A stretch of DNA of 64,000 nt from Actinoplanes sichuanensis (GCF_033097365.1 NZ_AP028461.1:12080029-12144028); one strand, 5' to 3'; counted from the first letter of the stretch, positions 1 to 8,997 are shown. Numbers and translations are program-made. Notes: generated from the sequence alone by a model not told the origin.

Positions 1-975
1 CGCGATCACCACCGTGACTGCCGCCTGGTCGTGCCAGCGCAGCGGCTCCAGCTGGTCCAGGGTGCCGTTGGCAGCGCGGTAGAACAGCTCGGCCGGGCTG
101 GTCCGCAGCAGTGGCAGCAGGACCTGTGCCTCCGGGTCGCCGAACCGGACGTTGAACTCGATGACCCGCGGCCCCTGCTTGGTCAGGCACAGCCCGACGT
201 ACAGCAGCCCGGCGAATGGGGCTCCACGCCCGGCCATCTCTTTCAGCACCGGATGCACGACGGACTGCAGGACGTCGGACACCAGATCGTCGCCGACCCA
301 GGTGATCGGTGCGTACGCGCCCATCCCGCCGGTGTTCGGGCCGGTGTCGCCGGTGCCGACACGCTTGTAGTCCTGCGCGAGCCGCATAGGGACCGCAGTG
401 GTGCCGTCGGTGACCACGAACAACGAGATCTCCGGACCGTCCAGGAACTCTTCGACGACCACCCGGCCACAGCCGGCGGCGTGCTCGAGCGCCACCGACT
501 GGTCATCGGTGACCACCACACCCTTACCGGCGGCCAGCGAATCGTTTTTCACCACGTACGGGGGGCCGAACTCGTCGAGCGCCGCAGCTACCTGCTCCGG
601 GGTGGTGCAGGAGTGGGACCGAGCAGTGGGGACATCGGCGGCCACCATCACGTCCTTGGAGAACGTCTTGGAGCCTTCCAACTCTGCGGCGGCGCGCGTC
701 GGGCCGAAACAGGCGATGCCCGCGGCCTGGACGGCGTCAGTCACACCGGCGACCAGCGCAGCCTCAGGGCCGACGACGACCAGATCGGCGCGGAACACAG
801 TCGCTGCGTCGGCCACCGCGTCGGCGTCGGTAGGGCTCACCGTGAACAGCTCACCGAGTCGGCCCATCCCAGGGTTGCCCGGGGCCGAGGCCACTGCGGT
901 GACCGACGGGTCGGCGGCGAGGGCTGTGGCGAGGGCGTGCTCACGCCCACCGGAACCGACAACGAGAACACGCAT
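1..975 (-). CDS. purD: Phosphoribosylamine-glycine ligase (GAR synthetase), 3' end outside window
   Basis: Second step of de novo purine synthesis: phosphoribosylamine + glycine + ATP gives GAR, in the cytosol. Read on the minus strand from ATG at 975, the protein begins MRVLVVGSGGREHALA, the typical N-terminal nucleotide-fold start of PurD. It continues through the ATP-grasp region (AAGKGVVV, GPNTGGMGAYAP) and a FNVRFGDPEAQ stretch near the window edge, where the family has its metal-binding residues. About 325 residues are present of the usual 420 or so; the C-terminus lies beyond base 1. It is the only clear housekeeping gene here. Its neighbour on the right is divergent. Confidence 0.95.
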   Translation of the reverse strand, partial: MRVLVVGSGGREHALATALAADPSVTAVASAPGNPGMGRLGELFTVSPTDADAVADAATVFRADLVVVGPEAALVAGVTDAVQAAGIACFGPTRAAAELEGSKTFSKDVMVAADVPTARSHSCTTPEQVAAALDEFGPPYVVKNDSLAAGKGVVVTDDQSVALEHAAGCGRVVVEEFLDGPEISLFVVTDGTTAVPMRLAQDYKRVGTGDTGPNTGGMGAYAPITWVGDDLVSDVLQSVVHPVLKEMAGRGAPFAGLLYVGLCLTKQGPRVIEFNVRFGDPEAQVLLPLLRTSPAELFYRAANGTLDQLEPLRWHDQAAVTVVIA

Positions 976-1344
976 GGCGACATGGTAGGGCAAGCCATCA
1001 CATACCGGAATGGCGTCACTCGCTCGTGTCGGGACCTGCTGAGGTTCTCAGGTCGGGATCGCGTCAGTGCATCAGGAAAAAGCGCTGCGGATCGGGCGAG
1101 GGTGAACGGCAGCAGAAACGAGCGCCATCAGCCACCACGATCCCCTCCAGACAAGGAGGTCGACCGCAACGACCGGCCGACCGTCCTCTGACGCCCTGCC
1201 GTCGCCTCACCCACCCGGCGAGGCGACGGCAGGTGCATTGTTCTTCGCCTTCGGCCGTCTTGCTCAGCGGGTTGTGCGGTTCGCGTGGTCTTTGGGACCA
1301 TTTCCCGACTGTGACCGACGCCATCCGGATCGGGAAGGAGCGGC
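976..1344. other. Divergent intergenic region between purD and the XRE regulator
   Basis: 369 nt with no credible gene. It must hold the promoters of purD (leftward) and of the regulator (rightward) and contains the strong hairpin listed separately. Reading frames crossing it are antisense shadows of purD or lack start signals. Confidence 0.6.
1196..1232. terminator. 13-bp-arm hairpin in the purD/regulator intergenic region
   Basis: CTGCCGTCGCCTC at 1196-1208 is perfectly complementary to GAGGCGACGGCAG at 1220-1232, with an 11-nt loop. A modestly T-rich stretch follows on the plus strand. It looks like a terminator, but no plus-strand gene ends just upstream, so it could instead insulate the two divergent units or mark the end of an undetected short transcript. 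Confidence 0.5.
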
Positions 1345-2622
1345 GTGGCGCGAACCGACCCTCAACGGAATGAACGGTTCCGCGTGGCACGCGCACGGCT
1401 CCGGCTCACCCGGCAGGAAGTCGCAGACGCGGCAAACCAGTATCTGACGCCTCGCCACTCCTTGAACGACAACGATATCGGCAAGATCGAAAGAGGCGTG
1501 GTTACCTGGCCAGGGTCCGAACGGCGCGCAGCGCTCAAGAAGGTTCTCGGCGCTGCAACCGACGCGGATCTAGGTTTTGTCAATTCACGTGCGACCTTCA
1601 CCGGATCGGCGGTTGCCGCGCAGCGCATTGAGCATCTTGCTCGGTCGGCAGATTCCCTCTTGGCTGCACGATTCGATGAAATTGGCGTACCGGAAGGGAC
1701 TGATCCGCTTGCAGCCTTCGCTGCTGGCGGGCCTGTGAGCGGGCCATGGCTGGTCTTGCTGGACAACCTCGCATCCATCGCTGAAAACCTGGGGTGGAAC
1801 GCGGTCCGGCCGTTGGCAGCCAAGCAGATGCAGAGCCTGGAAGCACTTCGCCGTCAGGATTCCGCGTTGGCAGAACCCCTCGCCGTCGCGGATGCCCGAT
1901 GGTCGGAGTTCATGAGCTGGATCTGCGCAAACAACGGCGTTCCCGGCGATGACTGGCTGCGCCGAGCCCGCCACCGCGCGGAAGCCGCCGGCAACGCCGT
2001 GGTGACGGCGTACGTGCTCATGAGGCAGAGCCAGCAAGCGCTCGACGCCGCCGACCCCACCTCCGCGGTGGCCTTATCTCGCAAAGCGCTGCGATACGGC
2101 CCCCTACCGACTCGCACTCAAGCGCTGTGCCTGACGAGGTTGGCCGAAGGACTGGCACTGGCTGGCAACGAGTCAGGTCTGGAGGCTCTGGAGATCGCCC
2201 ACCACAACGTGAAAGCCGCTTCAACCTCGCCTGAGGACCACATCTCCCGACACTGCGACACGCGGTACATCGACGGGATCCGGGCCCGGTGTCACTACCT
2301 GCTGGGAAACCATCACGAAGCAACGGCACTCCTGACGGATGTCCTGGCGGACGAGCAGCCGGCAGGATCCATTGACCGCGGGATCTGGTACGCCTACTTC
2401 GCGGAAACGCAGGCACCACGCCACCCCGAGAAGAGCGCTGAGGCAGGGCTGAAGGCGCTGGCACTGTCACGAGCGGCGGATTCCGCCCGGGTCACGCAAG
2501 CTCTGCTCACCGTCGCTGTGACGTTGAGAGCACATCGTGGACTTGACCTCGTCGACAGGTTCCTCCAACAGCACAGCGCGGCCGTTGCCGCCCAACTGTC
2601 AGTATCGGAATCATGGACTTGA
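1345..2622 (+). CDS. XRE-type HTH transcriptional regulator with TPR-like C-terminal part
   Basis: 425 aa from GTG 1345, chosen because GGAAGGAG lies just upstream at 1333-1340 and the N-terminus is immediately an HTH. Residues about 8-60 read as an XRE helix-turn-helix (RLTRQEVADAANQYL ... DIGKIERG); the remainder is helical with repeated AL..A.. patterns typical of TPR regulators. It probably binds DNA as a specific regulator, perhaps sensing a peptide or small molecule through the TPR part. The stop overlaps the start of the downstream creatininase-family gene by 10 nt, so the two are cotranscribed. GC is somewhat lower than in its neighbours. The target is unknown; the 7-deazapurine operon 1 kb downstream is a candidate. 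Confidence 0.85.
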   Translation: MARTDPQRNERFRVARARLRLTRQEVADAANQYLTPRHSLNDNDIGKIERGVVTWPGSERRAALKKVLGAATDADLGFVNSRATFTGSAVAAQRIEHLARSADSLLAARFDEIGVPEGTDPLAAFAAGGPVSGPWLVLLDNLASIAENLGWNAVRPLAAKQMQSLEALRRQDSALAEPLAVADARWSEFMSWICANNGVPGDDWLRRARHRAEAAGNAVVTAYVLMRQSQQALDAADPTSAVALSRKALRYGPLPTRTQALCLTRLAEGLALAGNESGLEALEIAHHNVKAASTSPEDHISRHCDTRYIDGIRARCHYLLGNHHEATALLTDVLADEQPAGSIDRGIWYAYFAETQAPRHPEKSAEAGLKALALSRAADSARVTQALLTVAVTLRAHRGLDLVDRFLQQHSAAVAAQLSVSESWT

Positions 2623-3326
2623 TCACCCTCGCCACCACGGCGGACATCCGGGACCGCCGGCCAGAGATCGCCCTTCTGCCCGTCGGCAGTTTCGAGCAGC
2701 ACGGCCGGCACCTTCCCCTTGCCACCGACACGATCGTCGCCTCAGCCATAGCCGATGGCCTGGCAGCGGTGTACAACGTGTTCGTGCTACCCCCTATCAC
2801 CATGTCGTGCTCGCACGAGCACGCTGCATGGCCAGGGACCATCAGCTTGAGCCACCGCACCGTCAGCGCGGTCATCGAGGACGTGGTGGTCAGCCTCACC
2901 GCTCAGGGCATCGGCAAACTGGCGATCATCAGCGGCCACGGCGGCAACTATTTCCTCAGCAACGTGGTCCAGGCCGCGAACGCGGTGACACCCAAGTCCA
3001 TGACTCTGTTTCCGAGCCGAGACGACTGGCGGAAGGCACGTCAGGATGCCGAACTCGAGACGGACGACCATGAAGACATGCACGCCGGCGAACTCGAGGT
3101 GTCCATCTTGCAAGCAGTCGCGCCCGGAGCCCTGCGTGACGGCTTCGAATCTGCCGATCATCGGTCAAACGCGCGGCCTCACTTGTTGATCGAAGGCATG
3201 GCTGCCTACACGAGCAGCGGTGTGATCGGCCGCCCCTCAGCCGGGACAGCGGAAAAAGGCAAGGCGATTCTGGGCAGCCTCGTGACCTCTTTCGGTGAGC
3301 ACCTGCGCCAGCTGACCGTATCGTGA
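2613..3326 (+). CDS. Creatininase-family metal-dependent amidohydrolase
   Basis: 237 aa. Family signatures are visible: LPVGSFEQHGRHLPLATD near residues 23-40 (metal-ligand Glu, His, Asp), SGHGGN near 110 and MHAGELE near 155. Members hydrolyse cyclic or linear amides, for example creatininase, the archaeal formamide hydrolase ArfB of flavin/F420 synthesis, and MftE of mycofactocin. The substrate cannot be read from the sequence. The gene starts inside the end of the upstream XRE regulator, so the pair forms one unit. A gap of 359 nt separates it from folE, so membership of the deazapurine pathway is only possible. Confidence 0.88.
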   Translation: MDLITLATTADIRDRRPEIALLPVGSFEQHGRHLPLATDTIVASAIADGLAAVYNVFVLPPITMSCSHEHAAWPGTISLSHRTVSAVIEDVVVSLTAQGIGKLAIISGHGGNYFLSNVVQAANAVTPKSMTLFPSRDDWRKARQDAELETDDHEDMHAGELEVSILQAVAPGALRDGFESADHRSNARPHLLIEGMAAYTSSGVIGRPSAGTAEKGKAILGSLVTSFGEHLRQLTVS

Positions 3327-3685
3327 CGGCCGGCTCGGTCGAGGTCCCCTGCGTCGACACGCCGAACTGCCGTTAGGGCCGCCGCCGGCCGGGCGCCGGA
3401 GGATGCCGAACAGATCGATGCCGATGATCACTATGCGGTCCGACCGCTGTCGTGTTTCTGCAGTTCACGATGAACTTCGCCGCGTAGATTCCCCATAGAT
3501 TCCCACCAAATTCCCCCTTGGATGGCGTTCCCGCCCTCGTCCGGTTGCCGGATGGTGGAGGAACACAATGGCGATCGATGCCGCCGGAAGAGCCGGCGTA
3601 GGTGCGCTGAGGTGCACGACGCGGCCAGAAGCGATCCGTCGTCAGGGTGTAACAGGCACGCCCATCCATAGGAGGTCGTACAGCC
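3327..3685. promoter_or_regulatory. Leader region upstream of the folE-queD-queE operon
   Basis: 359 nt without a convincing gene. A lower-GC part (about 3460-3530) carries a tandem GATTCCC motif and is the likeliest promoter area. An excellent ribosome site (GGAGGA at 3557-3562) precedes ATG 3568, but that frame runs over 200 nt into folE and its protein has no recognisable character. It may be a leader ORF or chance. folE itself has its own AGGAGG about 10 nt before GTG 3686. Confidence 0.45.
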
Positions 3686-4294
3686 GTGACGTCACCAGCG
3701 CTATCCCTCGACGCGGTTACGGACAACGGCCGCGTCGCTTCTCGCCCGGTGGATCTGGAGGGCGCGACGGCCGCTGCGGCTCAACTGCTCTCCGCTCTCG
3801 GCCTGGACATGGACAGCGACCATCGCCGAGACACTCCCGCCCGGATGGCTCGCGCGCTGACCGAGATGCTGAAGGCCCCGTCGTTCGAGCCGACCACCTT
3901 CGATAACGCGGGCGGCTACGACGAGCTCGTGGTCGTGGATCGGATCCCGTTCTTCAGCCTCTGCGAACACCATGTGCTGCCGTTCATCGGCGAGGCCACG
4001 ATCGCCTACGCCCCGAAGGACCGCATCGTCGGGTTGTCGAAGCTGGCGTGGGTCGTTCAGCTGTATGCCCGACGGCTGCAGACCCAGGAAGCCATGACAC
4101 AGCAGATCGCGGACTGGCTCGTGGAACAGCTGGACCCGAAGGGGGTCGGTGTCCGCCTTCGCGCCGAGCACCTGTGCATGAGCCTGCGCGGCGCCCGGGC
4201 CATCGGTGCAGTCACCGACACCACGACCAACAGAGGAGTTCTGGCTGACGACCCGGCCCGCCGGGAGGAATGGCAGCGCCGGCTGTCGTCGTAG
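3686..4294 (+). CDS. folE: GTP cyclohydrolase I
   Basis: Converts GTP to 7,8-dihydroneopterin triphosphate, the first step of folate and of 7-deazapurine synthesis. 202 aa, the usual bacterial size. The zinc-site residues are present: CEHH at 93-96 and Cys164 in EHLCMSLRG. The GTG start is fixed by AGGAGG at 3671-3676. It lies directly upstream of queD (33 nt) and queE (overlapping), so here it most likely serves as the dedicated first enzyme of 7-deazapurine synthesis, as ToyD does in the toyocamycin cluster, rather than folate. A second, housekeeping folE elsewhere in the genome would be expected. Confidence 0.95.
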   Translation: MTSPALSLDAVTDNGRVASRPVDLEGATAAAAQLLSALGLDMDSDHRRDTPARMARALTEMLKAPSFEPTTFDNAGGYDELVVVDRIPFFSLCEHHVLPFIGEATIAYAPKDRIVGLSKLAWVVQLYARRLQTQEAMTQQIADWLVEQLDPKGVGVRLRAEHLCMSLRGARAIGAVTDTTTNRGVLADDPARREEWQRRLSS

Positions 4295-4327
4295 CCCATC
4301 ACCTCTTTCAGGACGAGGAGCACCTCC

Positions 4328-4711
4328 GTGGGACACAGGATCGGCAAGAGCTTCACCTTCGAGGCTAGCCACCAGCTGCCAGGGCTTCCCGAGGGCCACA
4401 AGTGCGGTCGCCTGCACGGGCACAGCTACACCGTCGAGGTCACGCTCGTCGCCGACGACCTTGTCGAGCCGGGTTTCGTGACCGACTTCGGTGACCTGGC
4501 GCCGTTCAAGGCGCATCTGGCCGAAGCGTTTGATCACCGCCATCTCAACGAGGTCATGACGGTGGCACCGACCAGCGAGAACCTCGCCGAGGTCTTGGCG
4601 CAGTGGTTCATCACCGAACTCGAGCCCGCCATTCCCGGCAACCTGTTCGCCCTCCGTGTCAGCGAGACTGCGTCCTCGTGGGCCGAATTCCGGCCGGAGA
4701 GAGCAGCATGA
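4328..4711 (+). CDS. queD: 6-carboxy-5,6,7,8-tetrahydropterin synthase
   Basis: Second step of 7-deazaguanine synthesis: dihydroneopterin triphosphate to 6-carboxytetrahydropterin. 127 aa from GTG 4328 with GAGGAG at 4315-4320. Zinc ligands His15, His30 and His32 (FEASHQL, LHGHSY) and catalytic residues Cys26, Asp69/His70 and Glu113 are all in place, so the protein should be active. Its stop overlaps the ATG of queE by 4 nt (ATGA), indicating translational coupling. Confidence 0.95.
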   Translation: MGHRIGKSFTFEASHQLPGLPEGHKCGRLHGHSYTVEVTLVADDLVEPGFVTDFGDLAPFKAHLAEAFDHRHLNEVMTVAPTSENLAEVLAQWFITELEPAIPGNLFALRVSETASSWAEFRPERAA

Positions 4712-5421
4712 CGGACCTCCTGCCTACTTCGAGGTCGACGCTGCGGGTCGCCGAGCTGTTCGGGCCCACCGTGCAAGGTGAGGGGCCTTCGGCCGGGCAG
4801 CGGGCACTTTTCGTGCGGCTGTCCGGGTGCAATCTCGACTGCGGGTGGTGCGACACCCCGTACACCTGGGACTGGGATCGCTTCAACCGCGAGGAGCAGA
4901 CCACCGAGATGGCCGTCGCTGAGGTGGCGAGCTGGGTGGTCAGCCAGGACACCGACTTGGTGGTTATCACCGGGGGAGAGCCGCTGGTGCAACAGCAGCG
5001 CCTCGGCGCCTTGGCGGCTCAGCTGGCCGGCGCGGGACGCCGAGTGGAGGTGGAAACCAACGGCACCATCGCGCCCGACGAACGTTTGATCGCTGCCGTC
5101 GACACATTCAACGTGTCACCGAAGCTGAGCGGGTCGGGAGTGCCGGTGCACCGGCGCCTGCGGCCGAAGGCGCTGCGGGCGCTTCGTGACTGCGGCAAAG
5201 CCGTGTTCAAGTTCGTCATCACCGGGCCGGCCGACATCCAGGAGCTGGTGGAGCTACAAGCCGAGCTGCCCCTCGGCCGGATCTGGGTCATGCCCGAGGG
5301 CACCACTGAAAGCGCGGTTCTCACCGGGATGCGCAACCTCGCCGCGCCGGCGCTGGCCAACGGCTGGAACCTCAGTCCTCGGCTGCACGTGCTGCTGTGG
5401 GGTGACGAGCGTGGCCGCTAA
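4708..5421 (+). CDS. queE: 7-carboxy-7-deazaguanine synthase (radical SAM)
   Basis: Radical SAM ring contraction of 6-carboxytetrahydropterin to 7-carboxy-7-deazaguanine (CDG). 237 aa starting at ATG 4708 inside the end of queD. Motifs: FGPTVQGEGPSAG (about 18-30), cluster cysteines 41, 45 and 48 (CNLDCGWC) and TGGEPL. The three-cysteine motif has the standard CX3CX2C spacing. The next gene starts 11 nt before this stop. No QueC (preQ0 synthase) follows anywhere in the window, which matters for the likely product. Confidence 0.95.
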   Translation: MTDLLPTSRSTLRVAELFGPTVQGEGPSAGQRALFVRLSGCNLDCGWCDTPYTWDWDRFNREEQTTEMAVAEVASWVVSQDTDLVVITGGEPLVQQQRLGALAAQLAGAGRRVEVETNGTIAPDERLIAAVDTFNVSPKLSGSGVPVHRRLRPKALRALRDCGKAVFKFVITGPADIQELVELQAELPLGRIWVMPEGTTESAVLTGMRNLAAPALANGWNLSPRLHVLLWGDERGR

Positions 5422-5902
5422 GGGCCCACCGATCCTGCTGCCCTGGCAGGAACTCGTCGCCAGAATCCACGACACCGCGGTCAACGTCAGCAGTGACGGT
5501 GTTCCCGACGTGGTGATCGGCATCCTGCGCGGCGGCATGATTCCCGCGACGGTGTTCGCCCATGCTCTGGCGGTGCGGACCGTCCGTGCCGTGGAGGTCG
5601 TCCACACCGTCAGCGACGACATGAACGCGGCCAAGACGCCTGCCCCGCAGGTGTCGAACGTGGCAAGCCTCGGCGACCTATCCGGCCTGGACGTACTCAT
5701 CGTCGATGACATCGCCGGCACCGGCGACACGATGGCCTACACCGCGCAGCTGGTTGCCGCAGCAGGCGCCACCCGCGTCCGCACTGCGGTCTGCATCGTC
5801 AACGCCGCCAACTGGCGGCGTCCGCAACCCCCCGAACAAGCGCTGACCTACATCGGCGCCACCGTCGAAGGATGGGTGATCTTCCCGTGGGAGAACCGAT
5901 GA
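5411..5902 (+). CDS. Purine-type phosphoribosyltransferase
   Basis: 163 aa from GTG 5411, overlapping queE by 11 nt. The PRPP-binding signature VLIVDDIAGTGDT is at 95-107, preceded by a short PP-loop (ILRGGMIPA, 38-46). The size and layout are those of xanthine/hypoxanthine PRTases such as Gpt. In toyocamycin-type clusters a PRTase (ToyH) attaches ribose 5-phosphate to the 7-deazapurine base. By position this enzyme probably makes the nucleotide of CDG or a derivative. Its stop overlaps the following methyltransferase start (ATGA). Confidence 0.9.
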   Translation: MAAKGPPILLPWQELVARIHDTAVNVSSDGVPDVVIGILRGGMIPATVFAHALAVRTVRAVEVVHTVSDDMNAAKTPAPQVSNVASLGDLSGLDVLIVDDIAGTGDTMAYTAQLVAAAGATRVRTAVCIVNAANWRRPQPPEQALTYIGATVEGWVIFPWENR

Positions 5903-6750
5903 CCATCGCCACCAGCAGGGAAACCGACAACCTGCATGCGCGCACCCTGACGCGTCCGGGTACCCCGATGATCGGCCCGTACTCGGTGAACCAGATGGAC
6001 GACCTCTACACGGCGATCCCCGCCGGCGAGGTCAAGGCCTCCGGGATCATGAATCTCGCTCAACGGCTGTATGTCGCCGAACGCGTTCAGCAGGGCGCGA
6101 GGCTGGTGGACATCTGCTGCGGGCGAGGGCTGCAGCTGCCGACGCTGTACCGGTACGCCCCGGGCTTGCAGCAGTACGTCGGCCTGGACGTGGCTGCGGC
6201 GAACCTGGCGGAGGCCACGGACCGGATCGCCCGTCTGGATGATCACTACGGTGCCCGGCTGTTCCCGATCGAGCTGGTCGAGTGTGACGTGGCCGCGCCG
6301 TGGCCGGCCGAGGCGGTCGGTGACGGGTTCGACGTCGCCGTCTACACCTCCGCGCTGGAGCATCTGCCGCGCGAGCTGGCCGTCGCCAGCCTGCGGCACG
6401 CCGCGGCCGCCCTGCGGCCCGGCGGGGTGTTGTACCTGTCGACGCCCGAGACGCCGGGCCTGCCGCCGCGGCCGCTGCAGTACCGGGTGCACGTCTACGA
6501 GTGGAACAGTGCCGAGCTGGAGCCCGTCCTGGCCGAGTGCGGCCTGGTGGTCGAGGAGAAGGTCGGGCAGCTGTCGCCGCCCGCGGACCAGGTCGCCGCG
6601 GCACTGGCCGAGAGATTTGGCGACGGTGCCCGGCAGTGGTATCAGCGGCTGCGCGAGACCGTGTCGCCGGCGCTGCTGGACACGGTGGCCGCCGCCGCCA
6701 TTCCGGACGCGGCGATGGAAGTGATGTACGTGTGCCGGCGTCCGGCATAA
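5899..6750 (+). CDS. Class I SAM-dependent methyltransferase
   Basis: 283 aa starting at ATG 5899 within the stop of the phosphoribosyltransferase gene. The SAM-binding motif LVDICCGRG is at about 69-77, an acidic residue ends the next strand (YVGLDVA), and a YTSALEHLPRELA segment matches motif IV/post-IV of small-molecule methyltransferases. The target is unknown; coupling to queE and the PRTase suggests a deazapurine nucleotide or its sugar or side chain. A 124-nt gap separates it from the radical SAM gene. Confidence 0.85.
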   Translation: MTIATSRETDNLHARTLTRPGTPMIGPYSVNQMDDLYTAIPAGEVKASGIMNLAQRLYVAERVQQGARLVDICCGRGLQLPTLYRYAPGLQQYVGLDVAAANLAEATDRIARLDDHYGARLFPIELVECDVAAPWPAEAVGDGFDVAVYTSALEHLPRELAVASLRHAAAALRPGGVLYLSTPETPGLPPRPLQYRVHVYEWNSAELEPVLAECGLVVEEKVGQLSPPADQVAAALAERFGDGARQWYQRLRETVSPALLDTVAAAAIPDAAMEVMYVCRRPA

Positions 6751-6874
6751 GGCCCGCTTCGGCGCCGGCGAGCATCGACAGGCTCCCGGCGCCGGTAGTC
6801 GACTTTCCGCGCGACGACGACCTCGATGGCCGGTACCGCTGTACGGCGTCCGGCCTGAAGGAGAACCGAGTGTC

Positions 6875-7906
6875 ATGACCGGAGTCACCCTGCTGTGGGC
6901 GCTGCGCTCCCCGTGCAATCTGGGCTGTCTTTACTGCTACTTCGGCACCATCGAGGAACATCGTGAGACACCCCCGGACCAGGTCGGCGTGCTGTCACAC
7001 CTGGCCCGCACGGACCTCACTCTGGCCGACATCGCCGCGTTCGTGGACACGCTGGCCGGCTCCCGTGTCGAGCGGGTGTTCCTCGCCGGCGGCGAGCCGC
7101 TGATCTGGCCTCCGATCATGGACGTGGTGGCGGCGATCAAAGGCGCCGGTGTCGAGGTGGTGCTCTGCACCAACGGCATTCCGCTCAACCGGCCGAACCT
7201 GGTCGACCGGATCTTGACTCTGGGCGTGGACGCGGTCTCGGTGTCGCTGGACTCCACCGATGCCGGCTACAACGACACCTGGCGGCCGGCTCGCAACCGC
7301 GTCGACGGCCACGCCAGCGTGCTGTCGGGAGTTCGGGCGCTGCTGACCGCTCGCGGCGCCGCTGCCACCCCTCGAGTCGGCCTGTACGCGGTGATCACAC
7401 GCCAGAACACCGACGACATCCTCTCCGTCGGAGCCCTCGCGGCCGAGCTCGGCTGTGACTACTACGTTCCCCAGCCGATCTCCCTGGAGCTCGACCACCC
7501 GCTACACACCGAACTCGCACTGACCGACCAGGACGCCCCCGCCATCGCACGACGCCTCGCCGAACTCTACGAGCAAGTCCCGATCGGGCTGCCCGCCCCT
7601 ACCTATCCCCGGCAGTTCCTCGACACGATCAGCACGGAGACTCCCGGCACGGTCACCGGCTGCTTCGGCGGCACCGACCTGTTCTTCGTCGAACCGGACG
7701 GCAGCGTCTGGGACTGCCCCTCCGGCCTCAAAATCCGTGCCACACCGCCTGACCGGCACCGCAACATCCGCGGCACGACTGCGGAGGCGCTGTTCGGGCG
7801 CGGCGGTGCGTGCGCCGACTGCTCCTTGTACTCGCGCGACTGCGTCAACATGTGGCCGCTGACCGACTTCCAGCGCTTCCTGCCCTCGGCCGGAGTCCGG
7901 TCATGA
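6875..7906 (+). CDS. Radical SAM/SPASM-type enzyme of unknown substrate
   Basis: 343 aa from ATG 6875 with GAAGGAGAA upstream. The N-terminal cluster motif is Cys14, Cys18, Cys21 (CNLGCLYC), followed by LAGGEPL. The C-terminus has a cysteine-rich twitch/SPASM-like end: GCFGG, WDCPSG, then Cys313, Cys316 and Cys323, fitting auxiliary Fe-S clusters. Such enzymes modify peptides or make carbon-carbon or dehydrogenation changes on small molecules. It ends in a 4-nt overlap with the aminotransferase gene, so the two probably act together. It is not QueE-like, and no precursor peptide is obvious beside it. Confidence 0.88.
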   Translation: MTGVTLLWALRSPCNLGCLYCYFGTIEEHRETPPDQVGVLSHLARTDLTLADIAAFVDTLAGSRVERVFLAGGEPLIWPPIMDVVAAIKGAGVEVVLCTNGIPLNRPNLVDRILTLGVDAVSVSLDSTDAGYNDTWRPARNRVDGHASVLSGVRALLTARGAAATPRVGLYAVITRQNTDDILSVGALAAELGCDYYVPQPISLELDHPLHTELALTDQDAPAIARRLAELYEQVPIGLPAPTYPRQFLDTISTETPGTVTGCFGGTDLFFVEPDGSVWDCPSGLKIRATPPDRHRNIRGTTAEALFGRGGACADCSLYSRDCVNMWPLTDFQRFLPSAGVRS

Positions 7907-8997
7907 CCGACGCCCCGAAACTCACCGAGGACCTGCAACGCCTGCTGGCCACGATGCCGGACCCGACGGCCAACGCGCAGGTGACCGCCCTGGAGTCCGA
8001 ACTCGCCGACCGGCTCGGCGTCCGCCACGCCATCGCGGTGTCCTCCGGCACCGCGGCCCTGCACACCGCGCTGGTAGCCCTGGGTATCGGGCCCGGCGAC
8101 GAGGTTCTCGTACCGGCCTTGACCGTGATCATGTCGGTTGCGCCGGTCATCCACGTCGGCGCCCGCCCGGTCTTCGTCGACTGCACACCGGACGGCACCG
8201 ACGTCGACTACACCGACCTGACCGCCAAGCTCACCCCTGCCGTCAAGGCGGTGCTTCCCGTCCACCTGTGGGGCCGCACCGGCGAACTGCCCCGGCTCCG
8301 GCGCTGGGCCGACGAGCACGGTTTGCCGGTGGTTGAGGACGCCTGCCAGGCCCAAGGCAGCCACACCGGTGATCGTCCCGCCGGGACCGGCAGCACGATC
8401 GGCTGCTTCAGCATGAAGGACGGCAAGGTGCTGTGGTGCGGGGAAGGCGGCTACCTGCTCACCGATCATGATCGGTACGCGGCCGCCGCCCGCACCTACC
8501 GTTCCCACGGCCTCCCACCGCCGCCGCCCGGCTACCGGCCCCGGGTCGCGCACAACTATCGGCTCGCCGAACCGCTGGCGCTGATCGCCCGCGCCAACCT
8601 GGCCCGGTTCGACGAACTCCTGGCCCGGCGTCAACAGCAGGCAGCGCTGCTTCGCGACCTGCTGACCGGCGCCTCGGGCGTGCAACCCGTCGACGCGCCC
8701 GGCCACCGGTGGAACGGCTACAGCTTCCTCGCCGAGATCAGCGTGCCGCAGCCCCGCGCGTTCTGTGAACACCTGGCCGGCCTCGGCGTACCCAACAGCG
8801 TGGGCACGTTCCGCCTGGTGCCGGCGGACCGGCGCCCCGAACTTGCTTCTTTCGCCGCATCACCGTGCGGCAACGCCGCCGCGGTGATCGACCGGACCCT
8901 GGCGGTGATCCTCACCGACCACGACGACGACCACCGCATCGCCGGATACGCCCACACCATCACCAGGGAGGTTCGCGCATGGTGTCCGCGCGACTGA
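7903..8997 (+). CDS. DegT/DnrJ/EryC1/StrS family PLP aminotransferase
   Basis: 364 aa starting at ATG 7903 inside the previous stop. Family features: VSSGTAALHTAL (about 47-58), VEDACQAQGS (144-153) and the PLP-lysine region CFSMKDGKVLWCGEGGYL, where Lys175 aligns with the Schiff-base lysine. These enzymes normally aminate keto-sugars, which suggests an amino sugar or amino-cyclitol. Some relatives are dehydratases. The partner radical SAM enzyme upstream could generate the keto group. The gene overlaps the HAD phosphatase by 19 nt. Confidence 0.88.
   Translation: MTDAPKLTEDLQRLLATMPDPTANAQVTALESELADRLGVRHAIAVSSGTAALHTALVALGIGPGDEVLVPALTVIMSVAPVIHVGARPVFVDCTPDGTDVDYTDLTAKLTPAVKAVLPVHLWGRTGELPRLRRWADEHGLPVVEDACQAQGSHTGDRPAGTGSTIGCFSMKDGKVLWCGEGGYLLTDHDRYAAAARTYRSHGLPPPPPGYRPRVAHNYRLAEPLALIARANLARFDELLARRQQQAALLRDLLTGASGVQPVDAPGHRWNGYSFLAEISVPQPRAFCEHLAGLGVPNSVGTFRLVPADRRPELASFAASPCGNAAAVIDRTLAVILTDHDDDHRIAGYAHTITREVRAWCPRD

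Noticed and set aside
3327..3685. preQ1 riboswitch before folE
   Set aside because: I looked for the compact preQ1-I/II patterns and saw no convincing stem plus A-rich tail; the region is left as an undefined leader.
3686..5902. DNA-modifying 7-deazaguanine (dpd) system
   Set aside because: The CDG genes are present, but no DpdA transglycosylase, DpdB or helicase/restriction-type genes are seen; the neighbouring tailoring and export genes fit a natural product better.
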